From the NCBI GenBank assembly GCA_003339645.1, contig QNUV01000021.1, positions 310,001 to 374,000 on the forward strand: DNA of 64,000 nucleotides, in the 5' to 3' direction. This stretch comes from Microbacterium arborescens. Lineage in GTDB: Bacteria > Actinomycetota > Actinomycetes > Actinomycetales > Microbacteriaceae. The notes beneath the pieces are model-generated. The model was given only the letters and a program-made list of their open reading frames with translations. It searched no databases and was not told the origin of the DNA. The translations under genes were made by a program, and so were the position numbers. This document shows positions 18,761-26,776 of this stretch, piece after piece (the first letter of the stretch is position 1; each line of letters begins with the position of its first letter).

Positions 18761-19341
18761 GCGTTCTCCTCCTGTTCGCGGGGCCGCTCGACCCGCACCG
18801 CGGTGCGCAGCTTCGACGCGAGCCGATACGACTCCAGCTCCGCGTCCGCCAGGGCGCGGACCTGCGTCTCGTCGACGGGGACTCCCACCGCGGGGGTGAG
18901 GGTCACATCGACCGAGCGGTGGCCGACACCGACCCGCACCTGGTCGCGGGGCAGTCCGCTCTCGTCGCTGACCCGCTGCGCGATCGCCGAGGCGATCACG
19001 CCGTTGTCGGCGACGACGGCGCTCTCACCGACGACGAGCTGGTGCTTCGACAGGCGGCCCGGGGCGACGGCGAGCACCACGAGGATGACGCCGAGCACCG
19101 CGATGACCGCGCCGATGGCGACGCTGACGCCGACCGGTACCTCCGTCGGGAGTCCGATGACCCACCCGAAGGCGGCGGCGGGACCGAGGAGAAGGGCCGG
19201 CTGACCGGCGAGGTTCAGCACGATCTCCGTACCGACGTAGACGAGCGCGAGGATGACGAGGACGACGGCGACGATCATCGCGACGGTGCGCGGCGAGTGC
19301 GTCTCACGCCGCACGACGCGGCGCAGCACGGGACTGCTCAT
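18757..19341 (-). CDS. DUF6286-type membrane protein of Asp23 operon
   Basis: This 194-residue protein has two hydrophobic helices (about 20-42 and 68-95) and a C-terminal domain with repeated valine-rich strands (VRVGVGHRSVDVTLTP) like those of Asp23 relatives. Proteins of this type are a regular part of actinobacterial Asp23 clusters. Four-base overlaps on both sides show translational coupling. The biochemical role is unknown. Confidence 0.65.
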   Translation of the reverse strand: MSSPVLRRVVRRETHSPRTVAMIVAVVLVILALVYVGTEIVLNLAGQPALLLGPAAAFGWVIGLPTEVPVGVSVAIGAVIAVLGVILVVLAVAPGRLSKHQLVVGESAVVADNGVIASAIAQRVSDESGLPRDQVRVGVGHRSVDVTLTPAVGVPVDETQVRALADAELESYRLASKLRTAVRVERPREQEENA

Positions 19342-19733
19342 CGGACTCTCCTCCTTGCGGGTGTCGTGGCGCCGGTGACGGTGATGTCGACGCGCGTGAC
19401 GGGCTTGCCCAGCACGCGGCCGAGCTCTTCCTGCACGCGGCGCTGGGCCTCACGGGCGATGTCGACGACGGCTCCGGCGGCTCGCACCGCTTCGGTGTCG
19501 TCGAGCGACGGGACGGGGAACGGCGCCTGGATGCGGACGGCCACCCCACCCCGGTGATCGGATGCCGTGACCGACACACGGTCGACGTCCACGCCGATGA
19601 CCTGGGATGCGATCTGCTCCGAGACCTTCCGCACCACGCGCTCGCGCACATCGACCCGTCCGGCGAGACCGGACGCCCCGCCGGTGGCGGCCGTGACGCC
19701 GCCACCGGGACGGATGGCCTCTGCGACGGTCAT
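19338..19733 (-). CDS. Asp23/Gls24-family protein (second copy)
   Basis: This 131-residue protein contains an Asp23/Gls24 fold: VRERVVRKVSEQIASQVIGVDVDRVSV, a strand AVRIQAPFPVP, and the terminal VDITVTGATTP. Asp23 proteins form an envelope-associated layer and help resist cell-wall or alkaline stress. It lacks the very typical N-terminal TIADGVV motif of the main copy at 19918-20418. Overlaps at both ends place it in one translational unit. Confidence 0.7.
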   Translation of the reverse strand: MTVAEAIRPGGGVTAATGGASGLAGRVDVRERVVRKVSEQIASQVIGVDVDRVSVTASDHRGGVAVRIQAPFPVPSLDDTEAVRAAGAVVDIAREAQRRVQEELGRVLGKPVTRVDITVTGATTPARRRVR

Positions 19734-19921
19734 GACGAGGTGCGCCGCCCGGTCAGCACGTCGGCCAGCCCGCGGACGTCGAGCTTGCCGGACGCGATGC
19801 GGCCGACCGCGGCACCGATCGCCATGAAGAGGGCGACGAGGAGGAATCCCCAGAAGCCGAACAGCAGGGCGGCGGCGGCGAGGATGGCGCCGATGAGCGC
19901 ACCCGAGACGGTGGCGCTCAT
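19730..19921 (-). CDS. Small membrane protein of Asp23 operon (DUF2273-like)
   Basis: This 63-residue protein has two hydrophobic stretches (about 5-20 and 22-44) and a short basic tail ending VLTGRRTSS. Small proteins of this shape commonly accompany Asp23 genes. It overlaps both neighbours by four bases. No catalytic motif is present. Confidence 0.7.
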   Translation of the reverse strand: MSATVSGALIGAILAAAALLFGFWGFLLVALFMAIGAAVGRIASGKLDVRGLADVLTGRRTSS

Positions 19922-20418
19922 GCGACGCGCGACTCGGACTCGTCGTCGTCGTCAGCGCCGGCGATGTGCACGTCGTTGACCTCGACGTTGACCTCGACGA
20001 CCTCGAGGCCCACGAGTCGGCTGATGGCACCGGCGACGGCGGCACGGACGTTGTCAGCGACCTCCTGGATCGGCGCGGGGTACTCGACGACGATCGTGAG
20101 GTCGGCTGCGGCCTGGGTCTCGCCGACCTCGACCTTGACGCCCTGCGACAGGTCGGTGGCGTTGATGGCGTCGCGGATCGCACCGAAGGCGCGGGCTCCG
20201 CCGCCACCGAGGGCGTAGACGCCGGCGACCTCACGGGCTGCGATGCCGGCGACCTTCGCCACGACGCCGTCGGCGATCGTGGTCTTGCCCGCGGCATCGG
20301 TGTCGGCCGGGACACGCGACGACGAGAACGTGCGGTCGACGCGCGAAGCCTGCGGCGCGGCGGCCTGCGACTTCGTGGTCTCAGCAGCGGGGGCGGTGTT
20401 CTTCTGGTCCTCAGCCAT
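19918..20418 (-). CDS. Asp23/Gls24-family envelope stress protein
   Basis: This 166-residue protein has a disordered N-terminus (about 1-40) and then the Asp23 domain: KTTIADGVVAKVAGIAAREV, VGETQAAADLTIVVEY and the terminal VVEVNVEVNDVHIA. It is the first gene of the minus-strand envelope-stress operon and has AAGGA upstream of the ATG. The ECF sigma operon diverges from the same 139-base gap, which suggests shared control. Confidence 0.88.
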   Translation of the reverse strand: MAEDQKNTAPAAETTKSQAAAPQASRVDRTFSSSRVPADTDAAGKTTIADGVVAKVAGIAAREVAGVYALGGGGARAFGAIRDAINATDLSQGVKVEVGETQAAADLTIVVEYPAPIQEVADNVRAAVAGAISRLVGLEVVEVNVEVNDVHIAGADDDDESESRVA

Positions 20419-20557
20419 GACGTTTCCTTATCTGTCTGCGTTGTCCGATGCAAGCTCTCGGCTCGTCATTCGGTGAGCGTTACGTTCGCTCTACAGATAA
20501 GAGGGCGGCTCATCCGGATTCGTCACAAAAAAGTTCGAGAAGTTTTCTGGGGGAACG
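20419..20557. promoter_or_regulatory. Divergent control region of Asp23 and sigma-factor operons
   Basis: The gap between the Asp23 operon and the ECF sigma gene has an exact 9-bp inverted repeat, CTTATCTGT (20427-20435) and ACAGATAAG (20493-20501), symmetric about 20464. It is also less GC-rich than its surroundings near 20524-20550. No confident -35/-10 pair could be chosen. Confidence 0.4.
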
Positions 20558-21130
20558 ATGCGAGCCGAAGACAGCGGGTCGAACCCCGACCTGCAGGCCG
20601 CGCCCGACGGCATCCTGGCGGCCCGAGCCGCCTCCGGAGACGCCGATGCCTTCGACGTCCTCCTTCATCGGCACACCCGCATCGTCCGCGCCTACGTGTA
20701 CCGCATCGTCGGTACCCTCTCGGAGACCGACGACGTCGTGCAAGAGGCCTTCCTCACCGCGTGGCGGCAGCTGTCCACCTTGCGCGACCCGAACGCCGTG
20801 AAGGCGTGGCTGATGAAGATCGCGAGCCGCGAGGCGTATGCGCATCTCAGGAAGCGCCCCGACCATGACACACTGGACGGATTCGACAGAGCCGCGGAGG
20901 CGGGTCTCCTCCCCGAGGCCGCTGCCATCCGCAACGCACAGTTGCAAGCGCTCTCTCTTGCACTCGATGCGCTGCCGGAAGCCCAACGCCGCTGCTGGCT
21001 GCTCCGAGAAGTCGGGTCGCTCAGCTATACCGAGATCGCAGAAGAGATGAACCTCCCTCTCAGCACCGTTCGAGGAAACCTGTCCCGCGCCCGCGCCAGC
21101 ATCACGATCCAGATGGCGGGGTGGCGCTGA
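20558..21130 (+). CDS. ECF RNA polymerase sigma factor
   Basis: This 190-residue sigma-70 family protein has region 2 (about 22-90; FDVLLHRHTRIVRAYVYRIVG, DDVVQEAFLTAWRQL) and region 4 (about 125-180; LPEAQRRCWLLREVGSLSYTEIAEEMNLPLSTVRGNLSRAR). GGGGGA precedes the ATG. The next gene, overlapping its stop, encodes a zinc-finger/Asp23 fusion that is a candidate anti-sigma factor. It diverges from the Asp23 operon and probably controls it. Confidence 0.92.
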   Translation: MRAEDSGSNPDLQAAPDGILAARAASGDADAFDVLLHRHTRIVRAYVYRIVGTLSETDDVVQEAFLTAWRQLSTLRDPNAVKAWLMKIASREAYAHLRKRPDHDTLDGFDRAAEAGLLPEAAAIRNAQLQALSLALDALPEAQRRCWLLREVGSLSYTEIAEEMNLPLSTVRGNLSRARASITIQMAGWR

Positions 21131-21717
21131 TGGATGCCGATGGCATGACTCTCGAGTGCGGCAAGACGATCGACGAGATCAGCGACTACCTCGACAGCGG
21201 TCGCTCGCCGTACGACCCCGAGATCGAGACCTGTCCCGACTGTCTGAACGCCCTCGACGCGCTCGAGCGCGCGGGGCGGTTGTCACGCGAGCTCATCGCG
21301 GCGGATGCCGCGGAGATGCCCGAGCCCTCGGAGAACTGGTTCCACGGCGTGATGAACGCGGTGCGGGCCGAGCTGCGGGCCGGGCGCTCGATCCCGCTCT
21401 CGCATCCCGATCCCCGGGTCTCGATGACCGTCACCGAGGGAGCCGTGCAAGCGCTCATCCGCGCCAGCGGCGACGCGATCGACGGCGTCTTCATCGGCCA
21501 TTCGCGCATCATCGGCGACGTCGAGGTGCCCGATGCGCCGATCGCCGTCGACATCACCGCGTCGGTCGCGTGGGGCGAGTCGCTGCCGACCGCCGCCGGA
21601 GCGGTCCGCCGAGCGGTGTCCGACGCGCTCGCCCAACACACCGAGCTGAACGTCACCGCTGTCGACGTCACCGTCGAAGACCTCCACCGTCCCTTCCCGC
21701 CCAAGGACACCGCATGA
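21130..21717 (+). CDS. Zinc-finger-like N-terminus fused to Asp23 domain; candidate anti-sigma factor
   Basis: This 195-residue protein has an N-terminal segment with one cysteine near residue 8 and a CPDC pair near residue 36, reminiscent of zinc-binding anti-sigma domains, but no canonical Hx3CxxC is seen. From about residue 95 it has an Asp23/Gls24-like domain (SMTVTEGAVQALIRASGD, IAVDITASVAWGESLP, LNVTAVDVTVEDLH). No membrane helix is visible. The ATG at 21130 overlaps the sigma stop (TGATG); an upstream GTG at 21121 is also possible. Position right after an ECF sigma gene suggests it senses envelope state and restrains the sigma factor (inference). Confidence 0.7.
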   Translation: MDADGMTLECGKTIDEISDYLDSGRSPYDPEIETCPDCLNALDALERAGRLSRELIAADAAEMPEPSENWFHGVMNAVRAELRAGRSIPLSHPDPRVSMTVTEGAVQALIRASGDAIDGVFIGHSRIIGDVEVPDAPIAVDITASVAWGESLPTAAGAVRRAVSDALAQHTELNVTAVDVTVEDLHRPFPPKDTA

Positions 21718-22034
21718 TCGAGCCCGTCTCCATCGTCGACCCGTCGGCTCCGCGCCCCCTCGTCGAGGTGCCCGGGGTCAGTGCCGTGCACGACCCCCGC
21801 CCGCCGCTGACCCGCGTGCTGGGAGCAGCGGCATCCGCGCTCCACCGAGAGACGGCGGCACCGACGAACGGCGTCCTCGTCACGGCCGATGGCGAGGTGG
21901 TGACCGCTGCCGCTGCCATCTCCGTCGCCGCATCCGCACGCACCCCCGAGGTGGCCCGCGCCGTCGCCGACGAACTGTGCGCGCAGCATCCGACGGCCGA
22001 CCGCATCACGGTGCAGGTCCGCCGCATCGCCTGA
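21714..22034 (+). CDS. Small Asp23-related protein of sigma operon
   Basis: This 106-residue protein has no membrane helix. Its core (TNGVLVTADGEVVTAAAAISVAAS, EVARAVADELC, ADRITVQVRRIA) alternates strands and helices like the second half of an Asp23 domain, so it may be a reduced relative. It overlaps the preceding gene by four bases (ATGA), so it is translated with the sigma factor and the zinc-finger/Asp23 protein. Function unknown. Confidence 0.6.
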   Translation: MIEPVSIVDPSAPRPLVEVPGVSAVHDPRPPLTRVLGAAASALHRETAAPTNGVLVTADGEVVTAAAAISVAASARTPEVARAVADELCAQHPTADRITVQVRRIA

Positions 22035-22070
22035 CCCGCGGTCGCCTCACCGAGGCGCCGCGGAGTCCGC

Positions 22071-22076
22071 TAGCTT
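22071..22076 (+). promoter_or_regulatory. -10 box for a leaderless transcript
   Basis: TAGCTT ends six bases before the GTG at 22083, and there is no ribosome site, so transcription probably begins on the start codon. No convincing -35 box is seen. Confidence 0.5.
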
Positions 22077-22082
22077 CGGACT

Positions 22083-23330
22083 GTGTCTGCGACCGTCTCC
22101 GTCTCTCTCCGCCCCGCGGGTCCCGATGATCTTCCCGCTGTCCGGGAACTCGACAGGCTGTGTTTCCCGCCCGGGCGCGACGACGTCGAGCCCGCTCACC
22201 CGGGCGAGCTCGAGAGCGCCTTGGCGGGTGAACAGATCACGCTCGCCGTCATCGGCGACTCCGTGGTGGGGATGCTGCAGACCGAACGACTCGGCCCCGA
22301 GCACGTCTACCTCGCCGCCTTGGCCGTTCATCCCGACCACCAGCGCGCCGGGATCGGAGCGCGGCTCGTCCGGCACTTCTCCGACACGGTGAAGGGGATG
22401 TCGCCGCGGCCCTCGGCCACGACGGTGACCAGCCCCAGGAACGTCGCGATGATCGACCTGCTGACCCGGAGCGGCTTCGTCGGATCGCGCGGCATCCACG
22501 CCTACTTCGGTCCGAGCAAGGACCGTCTCTACTTCCAGCTGAAGAGCCGGCAGCTGGTCGCCGATCCCGACGACCGCGTCCTCGTCCCGGTGGCGGCGAC
22601 CGATCACCTGTTCGATCTGCTGAGCGCCGACGCGAACGCCGTGACCAGCGTCATCAAGAGCGTGCAGGGGACGTTCTTCGAGGTCTCGACCTTCGAGGTC
22701 GAGGACCGACCCGGCCTGCGCGCCGACGAGACGTCCGTCAGCACGGGTGAGGCGGGCGCCGTCCTGGCGGCACTCACCTTCCTGCTCGGCTTCTCGCTGA
22801 CGATTACCGACTTCTCCGAAGCGCTGCGGATCTTCCTGCCGGTCGCCACGATTCTGACTCTGGGAGCCACGCAGGTCTACGCGAACGCGTCGGGCTCGTT
22901 GTCGCGCCTGCAGGACGATCAGTTCGGCCTGCATATGAAGTGGGGCAATCTTCTGCTCGAGTTCGGCGGGGTCTATCCCCTCGTCCTGGTGCTGCCGGCC
23001 GTGTTCGCCGACGCCTCCGACAACGCCGGACTCTCCCTCGCGACCGCGATCGTCGTCGCCGTCCTCGTCCTCGCGTACGAGGTGTCACCGTTCTCGATCA
23101 GCGGCCGGTACCGACGCAACATCGTGTTCTACGCGCTCGCGGTGGTCACAGCCGCGGCCCCGGTCGCCGCCGCGCCACTGCAGGCGCTGACCGGGCGCGA
23201 CACCGCATGGGTCGTCCTGACAGCTGTCATCCTCATCGTCCGCTTGGCGTATCTCATCCCCGCCGGCCGGCAGGAGCTCGGCGCCCGAACCCGCCCCCGG
23301 CTGATGCGTCGCGCCCGGAGGACGCGATGA
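22083..23330 (+). CDS. GNAT acetyltransferase fused to six-helix membrane domain
   Basis: This 415-residue protein has an N-terminal GNAT domain (about 1-160) with the acetyl-CoA loop VHPDHQRAGIGARL near residue 80. A linker follows, then six hydrophobic helices between about 215 and 395 (for example AGAVLAALTFLLGFSLTI and AWVVLTAVILIVRLAYLIP), and an arginine-rich tail. The substrate is unknown. It overlaps the following carboxylesterase gene by four bases, which suggests that the two act on the same compound or at the same membrane site. The GTG is probably leaderless. Confidence 0.75.
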   Translation: MSATVSVSLRPAGPDDLPAVRELDRLCFPPGRDDVEPAHPGELESALAGEQITLAVIGDSVVGMLQTERLGPEHVYLAALAVHPDHQRAGIGARLVRHFSDTVKGMSPRPSATTVTSPRNVAMIDLLTRSGFVGSRGIHAYFGPSKDRLYFQLKSRQLVADPDDRVLVPVAATDHLFDLLSADANAVTSVIKSVQGTFFEVSTFEVEDRPGLRADETSVSTGEAGAVLAALTFLLGFSLTITDFSEALRIFLPVATILTLGATQVYANASGSLSRLQDDQFGLHMKWGNLLLEFGGVYPLVLVLPAVFADASDNAGLSLATAIVVAVLVLAYEVSPFSISGRYRRNIVFYALAVVTAAAPVAAAPLQALTGRDTAWVVLTAVILIVRLAYLIPAGRQELGARTRPRLMRRARRTR

Positions 23331-24832
23331 GCGCCGCAGCGGGGGAAAGCGGTGGCGGGAACCTCGTTCGCGCCACCGCGGCGGGCCGCGTGCGCGGCAC
23401 GCGTCGCCCCGACGGAACCCTCGTCTTCCTCGGCATCCCGTACGCGCAGCCGCCGACCGGCGCGCGGCGCTTCGGCGAGCCCGTGCCCGTCGAGCCGTGG
23501 GACGGCGTCCGCGACGCGACCGCCTACGGACCGACGCCGCAGCGCGGTGACCACGGCGACACCCTCATCCCCGAGCCGTCGATCCCCGGCGACGACACCC
23601 TGTCGGTCAACGTGTTCGCGCCGGACTCGTCTGGCGAGGCGGGCACCGGCGCACGGCATCCGGTTCTCGTGTACATCCACGGCGGCGGTTTCGTGCAGGG
23701 CTCCCCCGCGAGCCCCTGGTACGACGGCGGCTCGTTCGCGCGGGCGGGCATCGTCGTGGTCACGGTCTCGTACCGCCTCGGCTTCGACGGCTTCGGCCTC
23801 CTCCCCGGCGCCCCGACCAACCGCGCCGTGCGCGACTGGATCGCCGCCCTCGAATGGGTGCGGGCGAACGTCGCCGTGTTCGGAGGAAACCCCGATGACG
23901 TGACGATCGCCGGGCAGTCCGCCGGCGGCGGCGCGGTGCTCACTCTGCTCGGGATGCCCGATGCACAGCACTTGTTCCATCGCGTGCTGTCCATCTCTGC
24001 GGCCCTGACGAACGTGCCGCCCGCCCGGGCGGCGACAGCGACCGGCCGGCTCGCGGCGCGCCTCGGGATCGCCCCGACCCGCGAGGCGTTCGCCGGCGTG
24101 GACGAGCTCACGGTGCTCGGGGCGCAGCAAGCGCTGGAATCGGAGCGGCACGGCAGCATCATCGCCTCGGTGCGCTCGCGGCTCGCCGACGGGCTCACGT
24201 GGGGACCGGTCGTCGACGGCGAGCTCATCCCGCGCCCGACCCTCGATGCGCTCGCTGCCGGCGTCGGCGCGGATAAGTCGCTCGTGCTCGGCACGACGGA
24301 CGACGAGTTCACGATGATCACCGACGGGGTCGCCGGCCCGCTGCGTCTCGTCCCGCCGGCGCTGGCGCTTGCCGCACTCGGGGTCGGCCATGCGATGCGC
24401 TGGCGCTACATCCGCGACAACCGTACGCAGCGACGACTCGGCACCGCCGCATTCCTCGGCCGCTACGCCACCGACCGCATCTTCCGCGACACCGTGCCCC
24501 TCGTCGCCCGGACCCGTGGCGGTTCTTCGACGTGGGCCTACCGATTCAGCTGGCCCTCGCCGACCAAGCGCTGGGCGCTGCACTGCCTCGATGTGCCGTT
24601 CTGGTGGGACGTCTTGGGCGCCGACGGCGTCGCGAAGCTCGCGGGGCCACAGCCGCCGCAGGAGCTGGCCGACGCGATGCACGGCGCCGCCGTGTCGTTC
24701 GTCCGGACCGGCGGTCCGGGCTGGCCGCGATGGACGCCGGACGAGCGGACGACGCGCATGTTCGGCGCCGCGCCGTCGGTGCCGACGGTCGTGGCCGACG
24801 GTTACGCATCGGTGCGAGCGCTCGTCGGTTGA
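23327..24832 (+). CDS. Carboxylesterase type B (alpha/beta hydrolase)
   Basis: This 501-residue enzyme of the carboxylesterase/para-nitrobenzyl esterase family shows FLGIPYAQPPTGARRF near the N-terminus, the oxyanion segment YIHGGGF and the nucleophile S198 in GQSAGGG. The family signature DDTLSVNVF is near residue 88. No signal peptide is seen, so it is cytoplasmic. It is translationally coupled to the GNAT-membrane protein upstream. The natural ester is unknown. Confidence 0.9.
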   Translation: MSAAAGESGGGNLVRATAAGRVRGTRRPDGTLVFLGIPYAQPPTGARRFGEPVPVEPWDGVRDATAYGPTPQRGDHGDTLIPEPSIPGDDTLSVNVFAPDSSGEAGTGARHPVLVYIHGGGFVQGSPASPWYDGGSFARAGIVVVTVSYRLGFDGFGLLPGAPTNRAVRDWIAALEWVRANVAVFGGNPDDVTIAGQSAGGGAVLTLLGMPDAQHLFHRVLSISAALTNVPPARAATATGRLAARLGIAPTREAFAGVDELTVLGAQQALESERHGSIIASVRSRLADGLTWGPVVDGELIPRPTLDALAAGVGADKSLVLGTTDDEFTMITDGVAGPLRLVPPALALAALGVGHAMRWRYIRDNRTQRRLGTAAFLGRYATDRIFRDTVPLVARTRGGSSTWAYRFSWPSPTKRWALHCLDVPFWWDVLGADGVAKLAGPQPPQELADAMHGAAVSFVRTGGPGWPRWTPDERTTRMFGAAPSVPTVVADGYASVRALVG

Positions 24833-24858
24833 CGGGGTGCGGGTGAGAGCAGAAGACG

Positions 24859-25614
24859 ATGCCTGAGAGCTCCGCCGCCTCCGCGGCCCGCGAACTCGTG
24901 GAGTCCGGGCGCGGATTCGACGCCGCGCTGATCGAGCGCGCCGCCTTCGCCGACGAACCGGCGGTCCAGGATCTGCTGGACGTGTCGGACGAAGAGCGCC
25001 GCCGGCCGGTCGGCCGCCGGTCGATGTTCCGCTCACTGGGCGTCGCACTGCTGGAGTTCCTACCGATCATCGCCGCCGGGGTCGTCGTGATCCCCGCCCG
25101 AACGGCATCCGACCTGACCGTGCCGACCCTCGTCGCCGGTGCGCTGGTGATCGTGGCGGTGGCATCGCGTCCGGTGCTGTGGCGGCAGTTGGCGAGCGGG
25201 CGCGTCGAGGCGAGCGGTTCCCAGTTGTCCATCAATGCCGTCTCGGTGCTCTTCGCCGCGTTCGCGATCATCATCGTCGCGCTGCGCTCCGATGACGCCG
25301 GCGCCCCCGGCCTCACCATCGGCGCCTTCGCCGTGCAGGGCATCGCGTCCGCCGTCACCGTCGCCGCCATCGTCCGAGCCGGGCGTCGCGCCGGGGGGTC
25401 TTCGACTCCGCGGACGGGAGTTGAAGCCCTGCGCGCCGCCGTCGGCGCACTGCCGGGCTCGCGACAGGAACAGGCACGGGAAGACATCGCCACCGCATTG
25501 CGCGTGGCGGTCGACGGCGGCATCCTGAGCGAATCGGATGCCGCCACCCTGACGCGGGCGCCGCTCGGCGGTCTCGCCCGAGCCCACTGGGCTGTGTCGC
25601 GGACGCGCCGCTGA
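24859..25614 (+). CDS. Four-helix membrane protein of unknown function
   Basis: This 251-residue protein has a soluble N-terminus (about 1-52), four hydrophobic helices between about 55 and 170, and a soluble C-terminus of about 80 residues. I do not recognise a family. It lies 26 bases after the carboxylesterase and probably shares its transcript. It converges on the lipoate-ligase-like gene with only 12 bases between stops. Confidence 0.6.
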   Translation: MPESSAASAARELVESGRGFDAALIERAAFADEPAVQDLLDVSDEERRRPVGRRSMFRSLGVALLEFLPIIAAGVVVIPARTASDLTVPTLVAGALVIVAVASRPVLWRQLASGRVEASGSQLSINAVSVLFAAFAIIIVALRSDDAGAPGLTIGAFAVQGIASAVTVAAIVRAGRRAGGSSTPRTGVEALRAAVGALPGSRQEQAREDIATALRVAVDGGILSESDAATLTRAPLGGLARAHWAVSRTRR

Positions 25615-25626
25615 CGACGCCGCGGC

Positions 25627-26676
25627 TTAGGGAACGCGCTTGAGCCAGGCGTCCGTCGCGAACTTCGACGCGACGAGCGCTTCGGCCTCGGCGTACTCCT
25701 CGTCCGAGATCGTGCCGGGAACCGCGCCGTAGCGCTTCGAGAACACCTCGATGAACCGCTCGATGATCGCGTCGCGCGGCAGACCGGTCTGGCTGCGCAG
25801 CGGATCGACGCGCTTGGCGGCTGAGACGGTACCCTTGTCGCTGAGCTTCTCGCGGCCGATGCGCAGCACCTCGGTGAGCACCTGCCCGTCCATGTCGTAC
25901 GACAGGGTGGCGTGGTGGAGCACCCCGCCGTTGGCGAGACGCTTCTGCGCGGCGCCGCCGATCTTGCCCGAAGGCGAGGCGATGTCGTTGAGCGGCTGGT
26001 ACGTCGCCTCGATGCCGAGCGAGCGGAGGGCCTCGAGCACCCAGTCGTCGAGGAAGGCGTACGAGTCGGCGAAGGTCAGCCCGGCGACGAGGGATGCCGG
26101 CACGTACAGCGAGTACGTCACGATCGAGTTCGCCGCCATCATCATCGCGCCGCCGCCGGAGATGCGGCGCACGACGTCGAAGCCGTGCTTCGCGGCACCC
26201 TCGGGGTCGACCTCGTTGCGGTACGACTGGAACGACCCGATGACGACGGCCGATTCGTTCCACTCCCAGATGCGCAGGGTGGGGTTGCGGCGCCCGTCGC
26301 CGACGCGGGTGGTGAGGACCTCGTCGAGCGCGAGGTTCATGCTCGGCGACACGGCGCGGTCGTGGACGACCTCCCAGTCGAACTCGCGCCAGCCCGGGGC
26401 GGTGATCATCGCGCGGCGAACCGCGGTGCCGACCGACTCGGGAGTGAAGCCGAGCAGTTGCGCGCCGTCGGGCAGCGCCGAACGCACGGCGGCCGCGATG
26501 GTGGCGACATCCGACTCCTCGGGCAGGCCCGTCACGGCCGCATCGATGTCGGCGAGCGCGTCGTCGGGCTCGAGGAAGAAGTCGCCCGCCAGGTGGAAAT
26601 CGGCGATGCGGCCGTCGCGCACCTCGAGGTCGACGACGACCAGCTTTCCTCCGGGGACCTTGTATTCGCCGTGCAT
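25627..26676 (-). CDS. Lipoate-protein ligase A-like enzyme
   Basis: This 349-residue protein has a catalytic biotin/lipoate ligase fold at about 105-345, with RRISGGGAMM (the lipoyl-AMP loop, normally RRxSGGGAVYHD) and GKIGGAAQKR carrying the catalytic lysine. The first about 90 residues look like the small accessory domain that is C-terminal in E. coli LplA, here placed N-terminally. It should attach lipoate or octanoate to E2 or GcvH proteins. The ATG follows a TAGGCT -10 box by six bases and has no ribosome site. Confidence 0.85.
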   Translation of the reverse strand: MHGEYKVPGGKLVVVDLEVRDGRIADFHLAGDFFLEPDDALADIDAAVTGLPEESDVATIAAAVRSALPDGAQLLGFTPESVGTAVRRAMITAPGWREFDWEVVHDRAVSPSMNLALDEVLTTRVGDGRRNPTLRIWEWNESAVVIGSFQSYRNEVDPEGAAKHGFDVVRRISGGGAMMMAANSIVTYSLYVPASLVAGLTFADSYAFLDDWVLEALRSLGIEATYQPLNDIASPSGKIGGAAQKRLANGGVLHHATLSYDMDGQVLTEVLRIGREKLSDKGTVSAAKRVDPLRSQTGLPRDAIIERFIEVFSKRYGAVPGTISDEEYAEAEALVASKFATDAWLKRVP

Positions 26677-26682
26677 GCGTCC

Positions 26683-26688
26683 AGCCTA
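26683..26688 (-). promoter_or_regulatory. -10 box for leaderless lipoate-ligase gene
   Basis: On the minus strand TAGGCT is followed by six bases and then the ATG at 26676. No clear -35 box is seen. Confidence 0.5.
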
Positions 26689-26776
26689 GGACCGGGCGGA
26701 GGATCGGTCGCCCGATGGATGCCGTTACACCTCGCGACGGACGACGGCGCGGGCCCCGCTCGGAAGAGTGGATGAC

